DNA of 64,000 bases from Harmothoe impar (taxonomy: Eukaryota > Annelida > Polychaeta > Phyllodocida > Polynoidae). The notes beneath the pieces are model-generated. The model saw only the letters and a program-made list of their open reading frames with translations. It did not search any database and had not been told where the DNA came from. Both the position numbers and the translations under genes were made by a program. This document shows, piece by piece, positions 38,010 to 47,585 of the stretch; positions within the stretch are counted from its first letter, which is position 1; the number at the start of each line of letters is the position of its first letter. The stretch spans positions 38,687,204 to 38,751,203 of the forward strand of contig OX381710.1 in assembly GCA_947462335.1 (NCBI GenBank), written 5' to 3'.

Positions 38010-38236
38010 CTGGGCACTGATATATCAATCATGGATTTTCTCATAAATCTTAGAAGTATCAATTCTATCCAGATTGTCTGACGATGCAAAAGTCCTATAC
38101 AGAAATGTAATACATGATGCGATGTGATATGCATTTATATGTCTGAATTATCATTACAGACACAAGAGATTTCATAATGTGGACCTAAATATACATATAT
38201 AAGGCCTGACACATGTACTCTGATTATGGCAATGGG

Positions 38237-38600
38237 ACTGTGTACCCCCTATGATGATTGATCCCCATTATGAACACAGCACATGGGATAATGTCTGCAC
38301 TGGAGGGTAAAGGGCGACACATTAACCCTAAGGCTAATGTACCCAGCGGTAACATGATGCATTATAAATAAGTATGTCAACTGCCATGACTTCATGTCCC
38401 AATACCCTATTTTGTCGTTAACAATGATCATATTGATGGGAGTCAGGTCTCTATATTTTGATCCCAGGGTCGTGTTGTGCCATTGATCCCTGAGGCTTAT
38501 AGACGAGGGCTGTGTAGTGTTTTGGGGATGTCAGTTCCCAGGATTCATTGTGTTTGTTCATCGGTATCACTGTGTGCAGCTGGTGCAGGAGGGTTCAGGG
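38237..38600. repeat. Duplicated block B, partner of 27655-28010
   Basis: A colinear, diverged copy of 27655-28010. GGAGTCAGGTCTC, GCCATTGATC and TTGTGTTTGTTCA are preserved. Confidence 0.7.
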
Positions 38601-38665
38601 TTAAAGGGGAGGGGAGTTACAGTTGGAGGAGGGTTCAGGGTTAAAGGGAAGGGGAGTTATGGTTG
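38586..38665. repeat. 40-bp tandem repeat, two units
   Basis: GGGTTCAGGGTTAAAGGG recurs exactly 40 bases apart (38591 and 38631), each followed by GGGGAGTTA. A local duplication at the edge of block B. Confidence 0.85.
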
Positions 38666-39089
38666 CATGGGGTGGGAATCCACTGTGTGGGGGTAAGCTG
38701 GTAAGGAGATCAATCTCTGTTACCACCTAGGTGTGTGTGTGCGCATAGATATGGAAAAGCTGAAGGGAAAACACAGCAGATTAGGGCGGGGGGTGCAACC
38801 TAATGGTAGGAATTGGATTGGAGAGCTCAGATATGTTCCAAAATGTATTTTCTCAGTGGGCTACTAGTTGTATATATACATCATACATCATATATGATGT
38901 CATGGGTGTGGGTGGGTGGCCTCCTGTACGTAGGGCGTGTTAACTGACTAATAATCCTGTGTGCTGAAGATGACAAGGCATCAACAGCACCAGGATTGGG
39001 TAGATCAGCAGGGTGTCAACAACAGAAGGGCAGTTGGGTCGGGTAGATGATTCACAGGAGGAGATTGATTGATGTGATACGCATCCTAC

Positions 39090-39202
39090 CTCCAGTGAGA
39101 AGCATTTGTCAACATCAGATTCTGTCCAATGATGCCAGCTTGTAGCAATGGCCTCATCAGCTGGCATTAAATCATCCCATGGTCCAAGCCGACCTGGGAA
39201 TT
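39090..39202 (-). CDS. Candidate internal exon of a minus-strand gene
   Basis: The acceptor TATTCATTTTTTAG is a strong pyrimidine-rich site, and the donor CTGGAG|GTAGGA is good. The 113-nt exon enters after one base of a codon and leaves at phase 0. It encodes 37 residues starting FPGRLGPWDDLMPADEAI and including TSWHHWTESDVDKCF. It is Trp- and acid-rich with no low complexity, which argues for real coding sequence. Upstream on the same strand, 41261-41344 encodes RWHQWTFHLYG and can be joined in phase if its donor is the G|GTGTAAG variant. I recognise no family. Confidence 0.5.
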
Positions 39203-39782
39203 CTAAAAAATGAATATAGGATTTGAAAGTCAAGGTATGAATCAGCTGAATGAATGAATATGATTTTTAACTTATTTATTGCACTTTCCTGGTATATCGA
39301 CTGCTTTTCTACATGTAGCTTGAATCACACACTCTATTATAAGGACACAAAAGTAAACATTGGACAGTGTTGGAGGCAACTAGGAATTCAAATGATTCGT
39401 ACAGTAAATTATGCATGGAACCTTTAATTGTGGGCTCATTTGTCGTTGATTGTGGAGGCGGATGCCAATATTGAACAATTAGCCTTTTAACTGACACAAA
39501 AAGAGGAGGAAAATCGTTTAAAAACAAGGAGCAAATGAAATATAAATTGGTCGCTTGGGTGTTTTCTCACATTCAGCCAAGCTTGCATCCTTTTGAAATG
39601 CATAAAGTATAACTACCAGTACAGGCGCTGGGTTTTCTAATGGATGCTGGTATCTCATATAATTATGCCGGGATTGATAGAAATAAATGCACCATCCTGT
39701 AACTTCCCATGCATGCTACAGATGTTGTTTGGGGCTCTATTTAGATGGCTAATGGTGGGGGTATAGATGGGGGGCCTGTCGC

Positions 39783-39950
39783 ATGTCAATTTTAAGAAAT
39801 GGCCATGTGACATGTCTATGTCACTTAATAATGCACATGTCCCATGTCGATTTTAAGAAATGGCCATGTTGCTTGTCACTAACTTTTCCGCCTTCTGTCA
39901 CATGTCACTAGGCCTCATGTCGTATGTCGATTTTAAGAATAGGCCATTTC
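39783..39950. repeat. Minisatellite, three TGTCGATTTTAAG units
   Basis: ATGTCRATTTTAAGAA followed by TGGCCATG recurs at 39783, 39844 and 39924 (the third copy is altered to TAGGCCATT). CATGTC words fill the gaps. The spacing varies between about 61 and 80 bases. Confidence 0.7.
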
Positions 39951-40766
39951 GCCGTGTCGAATTTAGGGATCTACCCCCATAATGATTCTACTCTGCCTGA
40001 TGATGAGGATCGTAGGGTTGAATTCTGAGGGTCTGGTGCAGTCCTAGATTCCAACACTGAATTGTACCTAACTACAGTCTATAATGGCTGCAGATTGCCA
40101 GCTCGACATGAGAGCTCGCTGTGATGGTCAGATAAGTGCATAGGTCAGGAGGGTGGGGCAATGGTTACAATGCATATAGGGGGGTCATCAGTGACCTCTA
40201 TACTGTACAACTGTTTCAGATAGTATCAGTACAATGTATACTGATCAGTCTTATACATGACAGTGTCCAAGGCTGTAGCTATCAATGTCGCTAGTTACAG
40301 TGTCCTAATAGATAGCGTAAAAGCTCCAATCTGCAGTATCTATATTGTATTGGCCTGTATAACTGTCCGTTTGCTGATTAAGCTCAATACATTCCGGTGC
40401 TTAGTTGCAACTGATTCTACTTATGATTCTAATGTTCGATAGCAGCTATTAGATCAGTATAAATCTATTCACATAGTCACTGGCTACTACTACTCCCATC
40501 CCATCTTGCTGTTCCCGTCACATGTTAGCTGCTGTTGGCGATGTGTGACTATAATTATTTAGGTATAATATTATAATGGATATTTAAATATTTAGGTAAA
40601 TCGTGATAGGACAATGCTAAATATACAGCTTCTGTAGGCTCCCCACACCATCCATAACACCATAGAAAGAGTGAGGCGAACCTATTCCAATCTCTACCCA
40701 ACTATATCTCACAGTAACTAACTTGGTTTTAATAGGGGTTAAAACAATATGGCTTTAAAATGCCAG

Positions 40767-40986
40767 GAGGGTGCAATGGTTTAGAGTGTTCTTCAAGGAC
40801 ATCAATCCGCCTCCTAGTTCCCAGGCTCTGGATATCCTCATCCCCCCTACACAAATTACATATTGGGTATGTGTTTTATATGGTAGAAATGAGAATGCAC
40901 AGCCAGCTTCCCAAACAGTTGGAATTGTCTATGACGTTTTGCCATGGACTTTAACATTAAAGAGGCAATACAATCCCCTCAAGTAA
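40767..40986 (+). CDS. Candidate exon, possible fibronectin-III-like segment
   Basis: A plus-strand frame reads RVQWFRVFFKDINPPPSSQ, then LDILIPPTQITYWVCVLYG, then RNENAQPASQTVGIVYDV, to a TAA at 40984. The alternation of hydrophobic residues, the PPT loop and the TYWVCVLYG strand resemble the C-terminal half of a fibronectin type III domain, but this is a visual impression. An AG at 40766 could be the acceptor, though its pyrimidine tract is poor. A GTATGT after TYW (40868) is an alternative donor, which would end the exon early. No AATAAA lies close to the stop. Confidence 0.35.
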
Positions 40987-41260
40987 ACAGATTATTTTTT
41001 GTCTGGAAGATTGCTTCATTATTTCTACAAGGTATCTATGTTGTCCTAGTAATCGGAACTGGAGGCAATTTGTATTACAATACTTTTGTTGAAATCAGGT
41101 TTTATGGCTTTGATTGTAATCCAAACTTACATTTTGTCGTCAAATTTGAAAGGTCTATTTCAACACCAGCTAACCTTTAACGGAAAAGAATTCCGCCAAC
41201 ACCAAACTCTCAATTTCCTGTTTTCAACCTTTATGTGGCAAAGGCATCAGTGCATCTTAC

Positions 41261-41344
41261 ACCCCCATAGAGATGGAACGTCCACTGGTGCCAACGGGAT
41301 CCTTTTGAGACTTCCCACCGGCCGCAGGGCACCAGCGCACTCAT
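41261..41344 (-). CDS. Candidate first coding exon, minus-strand gene
   Basis: The start codon at 41344 has A at -3. The frame runs 28 codons, MSALVPCGRWEVSKG then SRWHQWTFHLYGG, to a consensus donor GGT|GTAAGA. Using GTAAGA gives phase 0. Using the overlapping GTGTAA two bases earlier gives phase 1, the phase needed to join exon 39090-39202. There is no signal peptide. A longer frame in the same phase continues upstream, so the true start could lie further out. Confidence 0.4.
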
Positions 41345-41387
41345 TGTTCCCGGGGGCTGCGAGATTTGGTGAGAGTCGGTGAACAAA

Positions 41388-41555
41388 ATGGCTGCTGAAG
41401 GAGCGTGGAGACTGCCATTACAACGCCTGAATAAAAGGACGGCCGTAAAACTGGTTACCTTGGTTGCTCTGCTCGCCACCCTTGCAGGAAATTGGGCGAA
41501 TCAATCGAATAAGGATCGCAGAGTGACTGGGGAAATGAGGATCTACCCTTACTAA
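41388..41555 (+). CDS. Small open frame with a membrane-anchor-like N terminus
   Basis: This starts in an ideal context (AAAATGG) and encodes 55 residues ending at TAA 41553. It begins MAAEGAWRLPLQRLNKR, with a basic stretch followed by the hydrophobic segment VKLVTLVALLATLAGNWA, which looks like a signal anchor. It could be a genuine small membrane protein, an upstream open frame of the transcript that splices at 41604, or the start of a longer protein whose donor I have not recognised. Confidence 0.3.
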   Translation: MAAEGAWRLPLQRLNKRTAVKLVTLVALLATLAGNWANQSNKDRRVTGEMRIYPY

Positions 41556-41565
41556 TGAGGACGTG

Positions 41566-41604
41566 ATGGAAAGGGGGGCTCTTCCCAAATCTGGCTCGTC
41601 AGCG
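41566..41604 (+). CDS. Alternative first coding exon, plus-strand gene
   Basis: An ATG with G at -3 and +4 opens 13 codons (MERGALPKSGSSA) ending exactly at the strong donor AGCG|GTAAGG, phase 0. It would be the second start codon of the same leader as 41388. It is very short, so support comes from the donor and the phase match with 41904-41954. Confidence 0.25.
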
Positions 41605-41903
41605 GTAAGGGGATTTACAGAATGAAAAAGTGATTTTCTGATGGGAAAATAGGTGTGCTAGAGCCGCAATAACTCGAGGAACTAACATCCCAGGTAAAAT
41701 ACCTCTTTTTCAATAATTGCAATAGCATTGTGTAGGTAGGTGAAGCACTGGAGTAACATAGGTTATCATAGAAAGACACATTATGAATTGAAATCACCAT
41801 TGGGTGCATAATATCACATATCATAATGTACCATGCCTATTAATTCTAGGCTTTAATATTTGTGCTGCTAATACAATATTTTAGTACACTCATCTCTTGA
41901 CAG

Positions 41904-41954
41904 GTTTTCCAGTACATGCTTGAAATGGGAAACAGGTTCAAATCTATCACCTCA
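41904..41954 (+). CDS. Candidate internal exon (51 nt)
   Basis: The acceptor ACTCATCTCTTGACAG and donor CTCA|GTAAGG frame 17 codons, VFQYMLEMGNRFKSITS, phase 0 to 0, which fits the phase leaving 41604. A caution: GGTTCAAATCT inside it resembles a polymerase III B box, so the sequence could instead belong to a tRNA-derived repeat. A possible following acceptor is at 42460 (CCATTCTCCCTGCAG), where the frame stops after four codons. Confidence 0.25.
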
Positions 41955-43597
41955 GTAAGGATAATATATGAATACCATCTGGTTGGTCAGTGCGTGATGA
42001 TCTCGCTTTAGACATCGGTGAGGCTTGGCTCCAGAATGGGTGGGAGATAATGAGCAGGCAAATCCAGATGCTCCCAAATCTGGTGTGTTTATAAATAGGC
42101 TCCTCACCCCCTAAATGCTACTCAATTGCTTCCAAGCAGGTAATGTCTCTGTATAGGGCACCTGGCCGTTGATAGTAGCACCACCTGTGCTAAGTTGAGA
42201 ACCTTCAGTACAGGCCCTTGGCCACTAGGTAGTGCAGCTAACCGGGGGTTATGACATCACAGGGCAGGCCACTATTGCTTCTGTCTGAAGTGGTCCCCAC
42301 ACAGAAAAAATCCTGAGTCGGCAAACCTGGCACTGCCTTGTCAATTTGACAAGGAGAGGGGCTGGCAAGCAAAACTCTTCAGTAAGAAGACCCATCTAGA
42401 GCTACCTGGCATATGCTAGCCCTAAACTTGTCTAGAAGTGATTCACCATTCTCCCTGCAGGTGGCCATTACCTAGCATAAATATGTACCCTTGGGAACAA
42501 ATTGATTAATTCCTATGTTGATATAATACTGAGTATTACAATACATATATGTTAATATGGAGGATTATGTGAAGTATCTAGGGAAAAAGTAAGATGATGT
42601 AAAGAATGCATACTTTTGACAACATTAAAAAAATAGAGCACATGTGTAGAAGGAAGACACCGCTTTTGTGTCTTTCACCAGGGCACAAGTAGGTGCATGC
42701 ACCTTATAATGGCATTATACACATACAAGCCTACAGTCCATTGCTAGAGAGTAGCCTATTCTCAGTAAAAACTTGGTGATGCATTACGTGAATCCTTGGT
42801 GACACTAGTGTATTAAATATCACTTCTATATGTGGTTATGTATTTAAAAAAATTGATAAAATAATCTTGTCATCTGGAACCAGACCAAACTCATACATTT
42901 GAAACCCAAGACCTACCACAATTATGCAATGATGAACCCCAGCTGTGGCTAATCTAGGCTTGCATCAACTATCTTAGTTTGACAACATTGACAAGTCTAG
43001 GTTCGTCTTGTGGGATGGTAACCTGGCAGGTTGTCAATTTGACGAGTTGAAGCTAGTTGATTCTATGCTGTTCACTTAGAAGACCCTAGGGTCGTCCTGT
43101 AAGACCACCTTACAGACTCCAGAGCTGTCCAGAGTTTTTCAGTGCAGGACTTAGCCCTTCTAAGAGTAGGCCTAGTTGCTGAGGGCCAATGCTATTCACA
43201 TGTCTTCAGGGTAACACAGACTGAAACAATCACTATCCTGACTCAGGCCCCATCTAGAGGGAACCAAAGGAAGCACCGGGGGTTGAACATGGCCGCGCCC
43301 ATGGCCTAGCCCCTAGGAGCCCCATAATGTGTACACATGGGTCCGGCTGGTAAGCGTAATCCTTCAACAAATTATCCCTAGTACAGGCCCAGTTCTCAGC
43401 AAGAATCTCCCTACCAAGGGTCTAGTTTTCAACAAAGAATGATCTCTTTTAGCAAATTAACAGATTAGATGTTTCACCAATATGCCCCCTTTTTCTAAAA
43501 GGATTCCGTCTATTGCCTGCTCACAGTCACGTTCTTTGGCCTTCTCTGAGCTGGACAAATGAGTGGCCTATCTTACAGTTAGTGTAAAGGGTGACAT
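41955..43597. other. No recognisable gene
   Basis: Unique sequence. Phrases such as GTCAATTTGAC and GACAAG recur loosely (42335, 43030), but no defined repeat unit or supported exon was found. Confidence 0.5.
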
Positions 43598-43719
43598 CCC
43601 AGTGAACAAAAACGTTATACAACGTTATATAACGTTTCTTTATGACTCTCTATCATGTCAAACGTTATGTAAAGTTAAAAACGTTATTTTGACGTAAAAA
43701 CGTCTCTTTGTTGGCTGGG
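43598..43719. mobile_element. MITE, CCCAGYRAACAAA family, with target duplication
   Basis: Begins CCCAGTGAACAAAAACGTTAT and ends CGTCTCTTTGTTGGCTGGG. The interior consists of AACGTTATATAACGTT-like palindromic words. The flanks GTGACAT and GTGACCT form a 7-bp target duplication with one mismatch, the clearest in this family. Confidence 0.75.
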
Positions 43720-44392
43720 GTGACCTTGGCTGTTAATTAACATTGATACTAGAAAGAAAAAGAATTAATGGCTGACTGGAATATATTTTACTTGGCAGGG
43801 AGGCCTTGCTCCAACTAGGGTCAGTTATGGGGACACCCCCTCCCAGCTGGTAGGATTTGATACTTGATGTATGGCAGGAGTGGGTGTGATACATATCGCT
43901 GGATTGTGCTAATTTACAACTCTCAGAACCTGTACACTCCATGGCCACACGTATGCAGCTGGGATATTATGCTCTAGGCATTATAGATTTTACCGGACAA
44001 AAACAGGATTTATGTCATCAAGGAATTAGTCAGGGTCTATGATGTCATGTCCAAAGAACGACCATGCTGATTGGAAGCATATGCATATATACAGCTAGAT
44101 CTCTACATGAAAACTGAGTAGCTCATGCCTGCTAGACTAGTAAGCACACACAAGGGTGGTGTTGAGCCAGTGATCACGGAGCACTTCACCACAAGCAAAT
44201 TTAATTTGAAACCGTGTACGTTGAGGGGCGAGCGGCTCCGAGCATCTCTACCCTGGTCTGAGCTGCTCCCAGCCCAGTCAGGATATTAGATAGGCTAACT
44301 ACTTCTCCCCACCGGATATTGGCCATTTTCTGCACAACTCTCCAGCATGGGCCGCTCCTGCACGAGCCACAGTAAGTCAGCCCTAGATGGGC

Positions 44393-44441
44393 GCCGCCAT
44401 ATTGGAAGTGTTGGTCACGTGCAGCGCCATATCTCGCGAGA
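44393..44441. promoter_or_regulatory. Promoter-like motif cluster (YY1, CACGTG, TCTCGCGAGA)
   Basis: In 49 bases there are GCCGCCATATTGG (a YY1-type site reading toward the minus strand, 44393-44405), CACGTG (44416-44421) and the palindrome TCTCGCGAGA (44432-44441). Each is a known constitutive promoter element in animals. The YY1 orientation suggests a minus-strand transcript, but no convincing first exon was found at 44201-44392, and the plus-side frames (44662-44958) are not supported either. Bases 43720-44392 hold nothing else that I recognise. Confidence 0.55.
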
Positions 44442-46329
44442 AGTGACGAGATCGATGGCATGTTATTGGCTCTCCGGACCACATAGGTGTCTAGTTACTA
44501 GACACTGTAAATAAACAGGCATGGCCACCGCTCAGTCCCACTGCCCCCACATTCCATAGCCAACCCATCTCCCTACTGGCTTCAGCTCACTATTGTCACA
44601 CACACAAAAAACACCACCCCTCTTAACCACCGACACCATATTCATAGATCATACATAGAAGTTGGAGCAAAACTTCCAGCCGACCCATCCTCATTTGCTC
44701 TCACTCGGGCAGGCCCGTAAACGACCGGAAAGTGCCGAAGGGCCAAGTCATTTCCAGAGGAGTGCAGACGTTAAGAAGCCGCCATTTGGTGGCCGGCCAA
44801 GCCATAAAAAGACACCTTTCTTAGGAGAGGCGTACTTAATTCCTTATTTTAAGCTGTTTCTTTATGTGAATGGTGGAGATACTGTCGCCAATGGTGTCGA
44901 GGTTACATTTAAGAGTGGGAAGGGCACGGCCGCCATGGATTACCAACTTTACAGCTAAGTGTAGGATGAAAGCCATTACCTGCAGATGATAATGTGTTTG
45001 TCTATATTATAGATCATTTCCTCTGAGGGTCTAAGGGCAGATTCATCAAATTGCAATGAGCCTTGAGTGTATATGTATTAACTCCTTTTTTTAGTATCAT
45101 GAATTCCTCCTTTACTGGGTCTTAAACAATGTACAATTTAAAGCGTGATGGAAAATCTCTTGCAAAATGGCCATCTATAGGTAAAAGCGCTCTGCTCTAT
45201 CACTCGATCACTAAATTAAATATACACTCTTTAGTAGGATTAGCTTTGGATAAACTCCAAACAGCTGACATTATCTTCCACACCACCTATTGTCTCACAG
45301 TATTAGGTGTAAAACTAACCCTTTTGATTCCATCCTACTTTTCAAGCCTGTTTACAAGCCAGTCATTTCTCTGAGGAAATCAGCCTTGACTGAAATAGAC
45401 ACTACACAACTTCCAGACAAAGGCAGACGACTTTTAAAGACACCTCAAATGGCGCAATGCATCACGGGTTTCTAGTACACCTCCGCTACTTCCGCCCACC
45501 ACTCCCAGAACACACCTCTGCTGGTATCTTCTTCCGCTCTGAGATTTACCCCCACCAGAGGACGCTCTCGGCCTACGTCCGGGTCAGCAGTGCTTTCCGC
45601 CATTTCGCCCCCTGGCATACAGAACGTGGAACAGACCTGTGGGTCTGCTTACCATGCCAAGAGCCGCAATTATCGCCCACTTGAATGAGTCGACCAGAGC
45701 CAAGACGATCAGATTACCTGCCCTCTGCCGGCATTTGCTCGAACTTATTGGATCCCCCACCACCAGATGGCTCTAGCACAGATTCCACTGCGCCTGCGCC
45801 CTTAATGCGCCCTGAATGTGGTCACCACAGATTTGGATTGAGCGGAGGTATGGGGTATAGGTAAATTGTGTTATTAAGTTCAACGACTGTTTAACAAGGC
45901 CATATCATTTTGGGGCAATCTGATTTAGAAGGGTTGATCCATATGACTTCTTGGCTACCGATTCTGAGACATGCATTATAATGATCTCCCTGGCAATACA
46001 ATATTATTTTCGGTTTCGACCCCCCCCCCTCCAGGGAGCTAAGCTCCATTATATGTAGCGTTTTGAAACATCTGAAATAGAAAGGCTTATACAAGAATAG
46101 GATACAGCAGCCACTTTTCCTCTCACGGCACCTTTAAATTGAATGACCTTCACACTGCTTCAGGTCTTCTTACAACAATCTGTATTGAAGGTAATATTCA
46201 GATTAGGTAACGTTGATTGAAATTTAGCTGCCTCTCCTGAATATCGAACTTGAATACCGCATACCGCTATTTCATGGTGAATACGGACTGACAAGGTTAA
46301 AGCAATGGGAGGGCCGTTCCCCAGTGCAG
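44442..46329. other. GC-richer stretch without a supported exon
   Basis: Several frames of 60-98 codons (44662-44958, 45129-45374, 45457-45684) are open, but none has good splice borders plus a protein-like translation. TGCGCCTGCGCC at about 45788 resembles an NRF1 site. GCCGCCATTTGG at 44778 is another YY1-like word. Confidence 0.4.
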
Positions 46330-46735
46330 TGTGCAATAACCCTAGGTCGTATTGCACGATGTGGTTGTATTGCACGTTCCCAAGGGTCGTGGGGAGTTGC
46401 TATGGGGTCGCTATGGGGTCGCCATGGGGTCGCCATGGGGTCGCTACGCTGCCGAGGGTCACGTGACCTGGGCGAAATTCAAAATGGCGGCCGACGGAAG
46501 TAAACAAATGCCGCGGAAGTAAACAGATGCCGTGGAAGTAATCAAACATTGACTGCATGTATGTTTTAGATTAATATACCCTGAAATAAACACAGAGCGT
46601 CACTCAAAAGTCACCTCGTCAGTAGTTATGTCATTCATGGTGCTTGGGCCGTATTGCACTAGGCCTACGGCAAGCATGCAATACGGCCCAAGCACCACTC
46701 GTGACATAACCACTGACTCGGTCACTTTAGCGTGC
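46330..46735. repeat. Inverted-repeat-rich segment with GTATTGCAC words
   Basis: GTGCAATA/TATTGCAC pairs recur at 46330-46375 and again in the strong hairpin at 46606-46730. The arms of the hairpin (AGTTATGTCATTCATGG then TGCTTGGGCCGTATTGCA, against TGCAATACGGCCCAAGCA then CCACTCGTGACATAACCA) pair over more than 30 bp. An 11-bp tandem repeat, GTCGCYATGGG, occupies 46388-46446. The layout suggests a non-autonomous mobile element, but I could not define its termini or a target duplication. Confidence 0.5.
46458..46547 (+). promoter_or_regulatory. Promoter-like cluster: CACGTG, YY1, three ETS-like units
   Basis: The palindrome GTCACGTGAC (46458-46467) is followed by CAAAATGGCGGC (46480-46491), a plus-oriented YY1 initiator. 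Three tandem 19-21-bp units of the form GCCGNGGAAGTAAWCA start at 46490, 46510 and 46529, each holding an ETS-like GGAAGT. The YY1 orientation predicts plus-strand transcription toward the start exon at 47032-47147. The cluster is enclosed by the inverted-repeat segment, so it may be carried by a transposable element. Confidence 0.55.
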
Positions 46736-47031
46736 AGCTCTGTCTATTTATGATTGTTAGATCTAATATTTGAAAGTTGACCATTTGAGTGGTTAACTCA
46801 AGGTAACCCTGGGTCTTTAACATGTAGATGTCTTTCAAAACGCTTGTCGATTCTGTCAAGTTAAGCACGTTGTAAAGTAGGGAACAAGTGGGGTAGCAGA
46901 AAAAAAGCTGTGGTCAGCGTGGTACCCCCCCCCCCCCTTGACCAAAATAGAAGGGAATGTTTTGCTTCATCAGGTAAAAGAAGGTGAAGAGTAAATGTCA
47001 CCTAATAAGTTGTTGCATTTTCTGTGTGCAG

Positions 47032-47147
47032 TGCCTCTATAAGACTGTGCACCTTGCCGACACCTACCAGGGTAATTACAATTACCCGATACAAGATGGC
47101 TGATGGCCGGTATGATAGAAATGATTACACTAAATTCAATGAGGTTT
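47032..47147 (+). CDS. Candidate exon with start codon
   Basis: The acceptor TGCATTTTCTGTGTGCAG opens an exon with a 64-nt leader. The ATG at 47096 (CAAGATGG; A at -3, G at +4) encodes MADGRYDRNDYTKFNEV and one extra base before the donor T|GTAGGT. Without splicing the frame would stop four codons later, which agrees with an exon end here. The product starts very hydrophilic, without a signal peptide. The promoter cluster at 46458-46547 lies about 500 bp upstream, so a non-coding first exon would be expected in between. Protein family unknown. Confidence 0.45.
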
Positions 47148-47561
47148 GTAGGTTATAAAGTTGTGTACTTGTAGTATTATCATACCTGACTATATAGACC
47201 AACAATAAGATGATGGGTAAACAGTGGTCTTAGAGTCGAAATTACCAAGGTAATTGGATGGTCTACGATATACAAATAGGCCTACTAGGATAATTAAACA
47301 GCAACAATTACCCTGTAGCAAGATTTTTTTTGGCCGATTTCTTTGTGATATCATACCATGCGTACCTAAACTACGATAAAATATAATTATTATACTGATG
47401 TGTAGAAACTAATTATTTATTACAGAAAGATAAGGAGACTACATACTATTTCATTCATTACGTGGGTCGAGAAAATCAACTGTGATATGATGCCGGAAAT
47501 GATATAAAAAGAATTGATTTATGTTATATATTACTAATGTATGTCATTACCTTTCTTACAG

Positions 47562-47585
47562 GCACACAACCACAAAGGATAAACG
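47562..47585 (+). CDS. Candidate 24-nt microexon
   Basis: The strong acceptor TCATTACCTTTCTTACAG is followed by 24 nt and then the donor AACG|GTAAGA. In phase 1 it adds a split codon and TQPQRIN and leaves at phase 1; in phase 0 it hits TAA. Phase 1 is what the preceding candidate exon delivers. So short an exon cannot be proved from sequence. Confidence 0.3.

Larger units (their letters stand above)
41240..41610. promoter_or_regulatory. GC-rich divergent start region
   Basis: This patch is CpG-rich against an AT-rich background and holds start codons in good context on both strands: ACAATGA (minus, 41344) and AAAATGG (plus, 41388). AAAATGGCTGC resembles a YY1 initiator motif. No TATA box was identified. 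I infer a bidirectional promoter whose centre lies at about 41345-41387. Confidence 0.4.

Noticed and set aside
38586..38665. Telomere-like GGGTTA motif
   Set aside because: Only two units of a 40-bp repeat; no run of TTAGGG.
39783..39950. CRISPR-like array
   Set aside because: Three diverged cores at unequal spacing with non-unique spacers in eukaryotic DNA; no associated genes.
44662..44958. 98-codon plus frame downstream of the 44.4-kb promoter motifs
   Set aside because: It begins at TTG rather than ATG, lacks splice borders, and its translation shows no recognisable domain.
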